From Fennellomyces sp. T-0311 (lineage: Eukaryota; Mucoromycota; Mucoromycetes; Mucorales; Lichtheimiaceae): a stretch of DNA of 64,000 nucleotides. Below are positions 1-9,350 of this stretch, in pieces. The stretch is from positions 124,001 to 188,000 of the forward strand of contig JALLLT010000002.1 of the NCBI GenBank assembly GCA_025266875.1, given 5' to 3'. The notes below the pieces were generated by a model. It saw nothing but the letters and a program-made list of their open reading frames with translations, was not told where the DNA came from and did not search any database. The position numbers were made by a program, and so were the translations under genes. The stretch's first letter is position 1. Each line of letters begins with the position of its first letter.

Positions 1-282
1 AACATTGTGGTAGGATAGAAGCTCTCAGGAATCACTACGTAAACAGGTAAGCCGCTTTCCTTTTTTGTTAATGCAATGTTCTTTACGTTGTGGAGTGATG
101 TTGGCCTTTTTCAAGGCCAACTCCATATTCATTTCATTGGTCAGCAATGGCATTTCGATTGCTCCAGATACCTGGAAAACAAGGAAGAAGAATAAAAACC
201 CGATTCTGATTCTGTTTCGTACGCTACGGGGTAACGGAAAAAATAAAGTAGACAAACAAATATGGGTTTTTAATAGTAACAT
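1..282 (-). CDS. Secreted PEBP-like protein, 5' part (runs off the window)
   Basis: The reading frame starts at the ATG at 282 on the minus strand. A hydrophobic stretch (residues about 25-41, ending FQVSGA) looks like a signal peptide or anchor. The ORF appears spliced: a donor GTAAAG at 86 and an acceptor TTTACGTAG ending at 35 define a 52-nt intron, giving the join NITPQ-LIPESFYPTTM. The pattern of helix, then A-x-I-x-P-x-x-I-P, then a short beta strand resembles the start of fungal phosphatidylethanolamine-binding proteins. That family call rests on about 80 residues and is tentative. The ligand-binding half lies outside the window. It is divergent from the Zn2Cys6 gene, with about 820 bases between starts. 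Confidence 0.4.
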
Positions 283-1103
283 TGACTGACGGGACCAGGG
301 GAAGAATGAAAAGAGAAGAGTGAGAAATCTATCATGGATTAAAGAAACGACTAGTCCGATTTTTAGACGATCTTCCTAAACGAAAGGGCAAGTGTCGCTA
401 TCATGCACACCGCGTAAAAAGAAAATGTTATGTGTGTACGTAAGTCTTGCAATAATGCAAGCTATAACGAAGATAGAGAGCAGCTCATTCTAGAATTTAG
501 GAAGGGTTTGCAGGAACGCCCTGATTAGTATGCAAAGTTGCATGAATTTTTTCTACGATTGATGTCACCATCCATTCATTGTCTTTCCAACTATGCTGTG
601 GACCCTTGCCGCGCTTATCGCCGTATGTGAGAGAGCAAACGTTGCACATACATAACACGCGTGTTTTGGGCCCGACCCGTCGTCACACACATGGAACGCA
701 CATCTACTTTTTTTTCTTTGCTTTTTACAGAAAGTAAGGGACCGTTAAGAGAGGAGGAAGCGTTTGGGAAGTGAGGGGTCGCAGGGGAGTTTGCGGGACA
801 CAAAAAAAGGGGAAGAGTAAAGGATGTGTTCCGTGAACGACGACAGAGAACGAAGTAAAAGTTTAAACAGCTTGGAGCTTGCGAATAAGAGGGGAGGGTA
901 GTTTGTGTAAAAAGCAGTTACTGTTTTCTACTATGCTTTTTTTAATTTTAGAGTGAAAATGCTCACCATGTCATTTGAATCAAGGCGGGTCTCCCTATAT
1001 CGAAGATTTTGCAATATATATAGTATTTGGTTTGTAAACAAACCTGCAGTCAAACCATTCCCTTTCGTTCCTCTTTCCATTCTTTTTTATTATTTTTGAC
1101 ACT
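283..1103. other. Intergenic region between divergent genes
   Basis: No supportable ORF is seen. A pyrimidine-rich stretch (about 1065-1095) immediately precedes the Zn2Cys6 start codon and TATATATAG occurs near 1015, so the 3' end probably holds that gene's core promoter. The rest shows no repeats that I can recognise. Confidence 0.4.
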
Positions 1104-2198
1104 ATGACAGCTAGCTGCAATAAGAGCAACAATAGCACATCTGCGAGCCAAGCCAAGTCAAGAGATGATCCGCAGACCATGACACGGATGCACCCCTCGA
1201 TGAAAAGACCTAGGGCACCAATAGCTTGCTTTCGTTGTCATCACAAAAAGGTAACTTTTCTTCGTCTGTGCGTTTTCCCTATATTCATTCTTGCGTAGGT
1301 ACGATGTGATGGTGTACATCCGAACTGCACCAGGTGCCTGACGACTGGTGTGCTCTGTGCCTACCCCAGCTCTCGTCGATCACGCAACACACAGCCTACC
1401 AATGTCGATCCATTTATTGACAATCTGTCTCATCTCGAAGCAAGGATACGTCGAATCGAGAGCGATTTGGAATCACAGCGAGCCATGATGCACTCCATAT
1501 GTAATAGTAGTAGTACTTCTCCCAAGCGCAGTACGACGGCGACGAATAATGCCAAGACTCAAGAGTTGGCAACTCAGATGCGCAAAACCGAACAAGAAGT
1601 GCAGGAGTCGAGATCAATATTGGCACAGTTGCGATTGCGTGGCGAGCAGCGCATTGCTCGAGGGAAACGAGGGAGTGTGCCAACGACAAGTACAACATCT
1701 CCGAAACAGCAGCGTAAACGACACCGAACGGCTGAGGATGAACCTGCTGAAAAGGCACCTCCTGCTGCTGCTCCCTCGTTTTACTATGCACCACAGGATG
1801 ATCTTATCACACCGCCTCCCTCGGATCCATCCTACTTTTTTCCTCCAGGTGCTTCCCATTCGCCCTTTGCCGATTCCTTGATGATGGGTGATTGGTCGCT
1901 TTTTAATCATCTGCCATATGACGGAACGAAGCAGCAGCATGAGCAACAGCCACAGCAACAACAACAGCAACAACCGCAATCGGGTATTGCACCGCCCTTA
2001 TTATCTGTCAATAATACATCTGATCCCTCGGCACGTACGCCTGATGAACACTATTTCATGATGGATGCCAGCTCGGCTGCAAGTAAGTTTTTTCTTTTAA
2101 AAAAATGTGAATGCTTTTTTGTTAAATATGATTGACTCGTCTTAGATCTTCAAACATCATCGATATTTGACACTACACCTGCAGGCTGGTACTGCTAA
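1104..2198 (+). CDS. Zn2Cys6 binuclear cluster transcription factor
   Basis: A nuclear DNA-binding regulator of the fungal Gal4 class, about 327 residues from three exons (1104-1250, 1299-2082, 2146-2198). The intron at 1251-1298 lies inside the zinc cluster. Spliced, the cluster reads C42-x2-C45-x6-C52-x6-C59-x2-C62-x6-C69, the canonical spacing. A short linker is followed by a coiled-coil-like segment (IDNLSHLEARIRRIESDL, about residues 84-101), as expected for dimerisation. The rest is low complexity: Ser/Thr-rich, then a polyQ tract encoded at about 1930-1978, typical of an activation region. No fungal-specific middle homology domain is visible, so it is a short member. Targets cannot be inferred. 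Confidence 0.9.
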
Positions 2199-2284
2199 AC
2201 TAAATGTAGCCTAGAAATATAATAGTGTATATGCTTGAGTAGGGGTGGGGGTGGTGGGGATATATTAAAGGATATATATATATT

Positions 2285-4026
2285 TTAGCACTGATCCTCC
2301 ATCCGCAAAAAGATATGCCAGAGCATATCCTTGTTGGTCCAATAAGAGAAATGAGCACGCAAGCCTAGAATATATTCGTTGGAAATCATGCCCATGAAAC
2401 TTTCGGGTTTGAGTTCGTAATCGTAACGGCGACCATGTGGAAGAGCCGGTTTGAGATCTTCCTCCTCGAAAAACGCGGGTACACATTCCGTTGTGGGTGT
2501 TTGTGGCGCTGTGGTAGGACAAGACGAAGTCGGTGTGGCCGACAACGAAGGTGTAGGGACAATATCGTGGTCACAAAGGATCAGTGACGGCATGGTCTGT
2601 GAGCGTTTTCTTTGAATGAGGGGTTGGATAGATTCAGGTTGCTTCAAGCGCAGGATGTCACCCTCGCTTGCCCTTCTCTGCTGATGTTGCTCCTCCTGCT
2701 GTGGAGGCGACTGCGGTGCAAAGTATCCAAGCAATGACGAAAGTATGCCTCCCTGTTCTCCTGCCTCCTCTTTACTACCCCCAAATAGGGAAAAGACGAG
2801 AGAAGCAAAGGAGGAAGGCTGAGGAGGAATGGCCCGTTCAAGTGCCACAGCGGGCTCGTCAAACGTTTCGTTCAAAAGGGGTTCGAGCCGGAAGGCCAAG
2901 GGGTCCATCGGATGATAGATGTTCTCAAACACGGTATTGTAGTCGGGGTGGTACAAACGAGGATCCTGATTACGAGCAACAAGTAGTCCAGCAACGGGAC
3001 ATCCCATGCCAAATAAAAAGTCCGGTTTAAAGTCGAGTTTAGGTACGGTAATATCGAACTTTCCCAATTGGTCCATCTCCTGTGTCGTTAGGTTTTCCCG
3101 TTGATGTGAGAGAATATCCCAGGTGATCAACCCGCCAAGTCTGTGGTTTTACATAATGAAATTAGTATACTTTCTTTGTAATCCAAAAAAAGAAGGGGAA
3201 ACCAAAAGAAAAAAAAAAGATTTCCTTTGGAAAGGTAAAAAAAGGAGATGACTTACGAGTAGCCAAGTATGGCCACCTTGCCATTAAAGTTAGGTTGTTG
3301 CTCCATAAAGTCATGATAAGCTGAATTGAACTGCTGAGTGACATGATCGATAATACTCTGGCCACGATCTTTGCTAAAGTAGTAGAGTACATCTGCCAAA
3401 TAATCACTTTCGATCATGCGCATGGTGGGGATAGATTTGGGTTGGATGCGGTGAACTTTGGGGTCGGTTTCTAGATGGATATGACGATGCCACTCGATAG
3501 GAATCATTTTGATGCGAACATCTTCTTGAGGCATTCGAGTTTGCAATACTTGCTGCATAGTCTCTCGCAGAGATTGCACTATAAAAAATCACGGGATATG
3601 AGCTACGTTTGTTTTTCCTCCAAGTGGCCTAGCTTACTGTGTTGGTTAAACATTCCATATTGTTCCGTTTGCTAAAGATAAAGCGATGAGTACTACTTTT
3701 CGAAAATTTCTATTTCTTGACATATATATACATACTTGACCAATACCCTATTTCAAAGGAAAAGTTAATGATCAGCCAAGTTAAACAATAGTGGTGTCCT
3801 TACATGGATGACAAAGACGACATGATCGGAATTAGCGTAATATGAGCTGTCGTCTTCGAAAAGGGCATTAGGAATGAGCGGCACGGTGCTGGACTTGAGT
3901 TCTTCTGGGTCTTCCATTGCTTCACGGTAGATTAATAAGTTTGTTCACTATGAGTTATTATTAGTTACCTGTGTAAAAGCTAGGTGCAAGCTCGGGGGTA
4001 TTTAACCCAGTTGTTTCAAAGTACAT
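2285..4026 (-). CDS. DDHD-domain phospholipase (PA-PLA1-like)
   Basis: An intracellular phospholipase A1 of the DDHD family (yeast Ddl1, animal PA-PLA1 relatives), which deacylates phospholipids. Readable exons run 3' of about 3910: 3804 (ending VVFVIH), a 12-nt microexon at 3736-3747 (GIGQ), 3671-3638, 3578-3257 and 3140-2285. Joined, they give VIH-GIGQ-QTEQYG, then the serine-hydrolase elbow GYSLGG across the 3257/3140 splice, then the C-terminal DDHD block with FLFGMGCPVAG, HPMDPLAFRLEPL, YDYEL and AHFSYW. The stop is at 2285-2287. A Ser/Pro/Gln-rich insertion separates the two halves of the DDHD region. The 5' end is unresolved: a good first exon (ATG at 4026, donor at 3968) does not join in frame to the exon ending at 3804, so either an exon is missed or a base is missing. 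Confidence 0.85.
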
Positions 4027-4086
4027 TTCGTAAGAGTAAAGAGATGAAGACAAAGAAAGAAAAGAGAACTACTTTATACTTGGAAA

Positions 4087-4803
4087 ATGTCAATTAGGGA
4101 CAGGGGAGGGCGAAGTCGAAAAAAAGAGATATGTCTTTTTTACCCTTTCCTCCCCATCGTTTTTCCCCTGTGGCCACTCCCCTTTTGCACGAGGCATCTG
4201 TTACTATGTGTGATATCATTGATCGCCCTTTTTAAAGGTATACAACACTGTTTTCATCGGTCTGTGTCATTTCGCCACTGTTTTTTTTTCGCCACCGTCT
4301 ATTGTATCTCTAGTCTCTTTCGAATAATGAAACCATATGCATCGGCAAGCCAAGTCCATAAAAAAATTTCGTGTCATATGCATAATGTGCTCCGATTTTC
4401 AGGGTTTTCTTTTTGGATGTGCGCCGATATGCAGCTCGTACATTAATAGTAAGATTGCGTGTATATATGGCATATGCAAAGGAAACGTTTTTACCTACTA
4501 GCCTTGCTTGTGAACAGAGATGACAGTTGCCATCTTAATATTTTGATGCATCATCATGACATTCAATGTCTTTATTACTAATCCGTTTCATCAATATTGC
4601 TACGATACTATGTGTCCATTTCAGCAGCACATCAATTGCACTTGGTATCACAAAAGTTCGCCGTTCTGATTCTACCTCAGTTCACTGTGTCAATGCGTAA
4701 GGATGTAGAAGGAGCAGATTTATTCGCAATGGTCTGTGCGAACACTTATTCACTCGCTGCGATATAGCTCCCATCGGTTCTAAAACTTTCCCCTCCTCAC
4801 TTT
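4087..4803. other. Gene-poor stretch
   Basis: An open frame of 119 codons (4087-4446, +) has no recognisable domain and skewed composition, rich in Phe and Cys from T-rich DNA. I do not regard it as a gene. No repeat, RNA gene or regulatory signal was recognised in the rest. Confidence 0.4.
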
Positions 4804-5058
4804 CTATATATGATCGAAAAAATGACTACAGATCACATTTGCAGTAACTATTACACCTACCAGTTTACTAGATGACGTGTTGGAAAAGGAACGAGCTGCC
4901 TCAGGCGAACAATAACACGTGTTACCCATACCACACGCGCATCCTTGACCAATAGGACAACTTGTTTGAAAATCTTTTGCCTTCGATACGGCTAATACAT
5001 TAGACATAATAGATTTAAATTTTGTAGAGCTCTTTGTTAGCGGAATAGATTGATACAT
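4804..5058 (-). CDS. Small Cys-rich protein, possibly metallothionein-like
   Basis: A short reading frame whose likely start is the internal ATG at 5007 (MSNVLAVSKAKDFQ); an upstream in-frame ATG lies at 5058. The core has a compact cluster, C-x5-C-x-C-x5-C-x-C, in CPIGQGCACGMGNTCYC, followed by a Ser/Asn-rich segment. Close-set Cys-x-Cys pairs in a peptide of about 50-65 residues resemble fungal metal-binding metallothioneins, but I cannot name a family. The 3' end may be spliced: GTAGGT follows SSSKL and an acceptor CATATATAG follows about 55 nt later, just where the unspliced frame stops. It abuts the repeat that begins near 5090. Confidence 0.4.
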   Translation of the reverse strand: MYQSIPLTKSSTKFKSIMSNVLAVSKAKDFQTSCPIGQGCACGMGNTCYCSPEAARSFSNTSSSKLVGVIVTANVICSHFFDHI

Positions 5059-5094
5059 ACGTAATAGAAGAAAAATGATAGTTAAACAACTTCA

Positions 5095-5343
5095 ATGACA
5101 CCATTGTCATTGGCTTCCTTCAGTCTGGTTGCAATCGCTCTCCTGACCTGTTGCTTCCAATCCCACTCGTCTACATATGCACTACTCTTGACACAATGCC
5201 TGACCATGTGCTGTGCACCTACTCCAGCAGATTCAAAAGTTTATCTCTTTCTCATTTGTATTAGTCAGTTGCTATACTGGTCCGTCCTCCCCATTACGTT
5301 TGTCCAACCTTCTCGAGAAAGGACGAAATGCTGCTCCCGCTAA
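5095..5343 (+). CDS. Hydrophobic ORF retained in both repeat copies, function unknown
   Basis: An 82-codon frame rich in Leu, Cys and Ser. It aligns without frameshift to a 107-codon frame in copy B (38627-38304, minus strand); shared segments include ASFSLVAIAL, PTYA/STYA, LLTQCL, CCAPTPA/CCVPTPA and QLLYWSVLPI. Keeping the same open frame in two diverged copies hints at coding, yet the opposite strand of copy B also has a plausible short frame (38512-38706). I do not recognise the protein and it may be a shadow. Confidence 0.25.
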   Translation: MTPLSLASFSLVAIALLTCCFQSHSSTYALLLTQCLTMCCAPTPADSKVYLFLICISQLLYWSVLPITFVQPSRERTKCCSR

Positions 5344-6303
5344 TTTTTGGATGTATGATTATTGTTAGTATTTACTATTTTACAGGTCACCGTTCATTAT
5401 TAAATGAACAGATATCACAGGTTATGCTAAAACAAATGCGGATAATACGTAATAATTATAAGTATATCACTTTACTTTGCAACTTGAGGATATTTGTACG
5501 TATGTATATTATGAGATTTTTATGGGCCTTGCAATCGTCTCTAAATACGTGCACGCTATTCAATTGATACTGTAAGCATATTGTGGAAGTGATATGTGAG
5601 AACGATGTCCACGATAACTAGAGCGTGTCCCATACAACTATGCTGTATGCTATATTGATACGTATTTATATGGCAGATGGGTTTGGGTTACCATTTACTG
5701 TGCAGCGGTAAAAAGAAATCGACGATAAAATATGTATATAAAAGTATGATGGGATCTTGAGTGTGAATATGGAGGATGGATATGAACGGGGTATCGACTT
5801 ATTGCTTTTGCTTTTTACTCGAGTCTGCTAATGAAAGTGCCGTGGATAATGCAGATAAAACTGACGACGATGGTGGATAGGCAAGGTGTTAAAATTGGCC
5901 CTGCATGAACAACAGTTTGCAACGGAATTGTGGTGTGCTGACATTGATAAAGGATTGCTTCCATTTCTGTTTCGCGATCGTTGCCAATTGAAGTACTGGG
6001 ATAATGCGGATAGCAAAATCATCGCTGCAACTTGGGTACATCGCAAAATCGAAAAATCCATTTGGGGCCCAAAAAGGAAACCTAGCAACCTTTTGGTGGC
6101 TTTCTAACCTTTTGACACCCTTACAGTATACCTAGAACCTTAAATACCCATTAATGGCCATTCAAGGGCTTTAAGGGTATTGCATCCCATATATATTCGC
6201 GTTAATGGCATTAAAAGAATTTAATGGCCTTTTTATGCCATGTAAAAAGATACACAGTCCTCTAATAGATTTTTTCTTCGTATTCCGTTACGAATAATAT
6301 TTA

Positions 6304-7990
6304 TTAAGCCCATTTTACTAAAGCACTGTCTGGAATACTAACAAAATCCTTGGTTGAGCCATATGACCAATGATTAGGATCAATATCATGGTTGACCAAA
6401 TAGTTGTTATACATTCCGTCTTCCTCCTCGACATGATTCACAGCAGTCGCGAAGTCGGGGACTACATGCACGAGACGATCGATGCTTTTGATTGACATAA
6501 CACATAAACCTTCATGCCGTAACGGTGAACCAATCATCGTCGGATATTCAAGAACCTGGAATCCACTCGCATGAATTTTATCGATTTTGTTGAACACTCG
6601 TACAAGGCACAGTTGTTCCTCGACTAAATCGGATCCTGGATCGTCATATCCCATCTTGAATTCTCGCTTAATGGTGAAAAATAAAAGAATCTGAACAAAA
6701 TGCTTATCCTTCGTCTGCACAAAATCGTAACGAGTTCGTCGGTAGAATGAAGGATTTGCTCTTATGAACTCGGAATAGACTGTTCCACGATCATCGATAT
6801 CCTCAATTTTGAGAGTTTGATACGCACATAACTATTTAGAAATATTCAGTATGACGTGTGTTAACTAACATGGTTACCTTATCGTCTTTTGGTTTTGGCA
6901 TATCTTTGAGTCGTACACGTCTTTCTTTGTCTTTAACCGTGCTGAGATAAATACGAGTAAGATTGTACATCGGCTTGAGATCAGTCCGTTTAGTGGCGAG
7001 TTCTTCAAAGCTCATCGGGTCACTTGTCAAAAATGGAGATGACAAAGTAATCTTGGGCTCCAGGGCCGTAGATGCTGTAGCTGCATCATGTGTGTATGTA
7101 GCCTTTCTACCCATGTTAGCCTTGACCGTTTCTGCGGAAGTATACTGGTATGTATCGAATAGCAAATCACGATACATAATATAATTCGCCATTTGTGGGA
7201 CAAACGTATCGCGAGCATAGTTGGTTTTTCTTGCTGCTTCCTTTGCATCCGACTTATGCTGGCATTCAGAGTGTGTGGTACTGTAACCGTGCACACAGCC
7301 TTTTTGCTGGATGTCGAACATGTACTTCCACATCATATGATTTTTCGGATACGTCATAGGATTCTAGAAATAGCCACTCAGTAATCGTGGATTTTAGGCT
7401 AAATAATAAGGACACATACCACAGAGGCTAAAAATGCGCTGTACTTATTGTATTCCCGAAGCGATTCTTGCATCTCAGCTAGCGATTGTTCTGTGTGTTC
7501 TTTTGCTAAGGCTTGCTGTACGAAATCAATAAAGTGTCGCAAGCACCGCACCAATTGTGAGGGTAAAATATCATGGACACACGACATAACAATCTGTTAT
7601 GATCCACATAATCAAAATCCCATCTCGCAAAAATATCTTTCAAACTTACCGCCATATGACTCCTTAGCTCAGTGTAAGTCGGATTTTTCAGATCACTTGG
7701 GAAGAAGCCGCTTTTGAAAGGTCGAAGTTTACTGGAGGGAGGGATCATAGATGCTCTAAATTAACTCGAGAAATAAGAATATATGAATCGAATATAAGCA
7801 GCAACTATATACAAACCTTTTCGTAACTTGCTTGATAATATCTTGATCATTACCATCTTTCAACATCTTTTCAATAAGCTCCAATAAATTGGTATACATC
7901 CCACCAAGTTGATGCAGGTCATCTACTGTCAAGGCCTGATATATGTCGAAAAAGGGCACACTTCAGAACGCATTCTAGAAATGAAAAGTA
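6304..7990 (-). pseudogene. Plavaka-like (KDZ/CACTA-related) transposase, C-terminal part
   Basis: Spliced minus-strand exons encode the C-terminal half of a Plavaka-type transposase. Recognisable blocks in order are FFDIYQALTVDDLHQL (about 7930), PTYTELRSHMA (about 7660), DILPSQLVRCLRHFIDF with a following helix (7580-7420), YPKNHMMWKYMFDIQQKGC and a KTNYARDTFVPQ segment (7357-7200), and the long tail ending ALVKWA at 6304. The order and wording match fungal Plavaka transposases as I know them. The upstream DDE/RNase-H-like core is absent. Immediately upstream of the FFDIYQ block the frame reads N-A-F-stop-S-V, with TGA where this family normally has Trp. This is a 5'-truncated, inactive copy. 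Confidence 0.7.
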
Positions 7991-7992
7991 CA

Positions 7993-9350
7993 AGAATACA
8001 TTCAAAAAGGGTGCAATATTATTTCACCAATCGTTCATCGCGCAGCAACTGCGCTGATCCACCACCAGCCACTGAGAGCCATGCGGAGCGATCCACACCC
8101 GAGTAAGTATCTGACTCTACCAAACGTGAGTTGAATCATCCAACTGAATCTTTTATACTTTCCCAGGCAAAACGTTATCCTTGATAGCGATTCCGAGACT
8201 GAAGAAACCAGTCAAAGCGACGATAACAGTTCCGTGGATAGCTCTAGTGAAGAGTCCGAGCAGGAAGAGGGGTAATTTTCTACGGTGATATATGACTATC
8301 AACTTATAACTATTTTCTATGATATAGAGCTAATAGCCAGTGCACCCAAGAAGTAATTGTCAGGGATCGACAACGGTATATTTTCTTAAAGAAAAGTGTA
8401 AGGTATGACAGTTACTGATATAACTCTGTAGAGTCGAGTTGGGTGCTGCAACAAAAAAGGAAGCAGGGGAATTCAGAAAGCAAGCAAGACGTCTTGGTTA
8501 CCTTCAAAATTCGTTTCCATCCAGCGATGAAGTAACTTCTGGCAGTGCCGAATGCGTACTGTACATCCGGGACAAGCCTTACGACAAAGATGCACGATAT
8601 AAAGTCGAGCACGCCACACGAAAAATCGTATGTATGTCCATTAGTTCACTAATTCTCTAACGCTTTATTGTAGTACCGCAAAGCCGTATCTGACTCGCGA
8701 TCTGCATTGGTTACCTCAATGAACGACTTCCTTCGAGATTATGAGTTTGACGTGGACATACTTTTGAGAAGGGGAGTTCCATCACAACGCTGCCTTCGGC
8801 AATATCATTGGCTTCTCAATGGAACCCGGTAAAGTGCTGTGCTCTGGAACTATTATTGGCTATATACCAATATATTCTATTAGTTTCGCACGTGAAGGCT
8901 TTAAGGACGATGGCGCCTTGATGGAAAATCCATCCCTCGGCCATTGTATTCATTACGTTTTTTACAATAAGCAGTCCTCAAGAAAGCGACTTAACTATCA
9001 GGAACATGATGTCACTCGACCGCTACTGGTGCTCACATACACTTTGGTACGCTTTTTGATTATGAATAATAGATATTCACCTTTCCAATTAGATGTGCTT
9101 CTGTTTAGCCAGTGCCTACGGACATAAAACTGTCAGCTGCAAGGATAATCGATGGTTTTCAGGAAAGTCGCAATGGAAGACAAATTACGAAGGAATGTTG
9201 CATGGACCAGAGAGTCGAGCAGTGAACTGGGAGAAGGCGCTTAAGGTTCAGCAAAACGTGATTGACATGTTGGAAAAGTCCAATTCAAAAAGTAATTTCA
9301 GTTTAGCAGATCTTTTATCAGTGCAACCAGATTCGGAAGATGAGCTATAA
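7993..9350 (+). CDS. Transposon accessory protein (DUF6532-like), spliced
   Basis: The gene starts at about 7993 (MKSTRIHSKRVQYYF) and appears to have six or seven exons with good GT-AG introns near 8103-8164, 8273-8329, 8400-8434, 8629-8673, 8829-8880 and 9045-9092. After a basic N-terminus come an acidic Ser/Glu stretch and a globular part with RKQARRLGYLQNSFPSSDE, SMNDFLRDYEFDVDILLRRG, HYVFYNKQSS, an aromatic stretch around SQWKTNYEGMLHGPE and a C-terminal helix ending EDEL. The helical C-terminal part resembles DUF6532 proteins often seen beside fungal transposons. It lies divergently against the truncated transposase inside the same element, so it is probably element-encoded. Function is unknown. 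Confidence 0.55.

Noticed and set aside
4087..4446. 119-codon plus-strand ORF
   Set aside because: Low-complexity Phe/Cys-rich translation of T-rich intergenic DNA, with no domain and no homologue among the paralogous regions.
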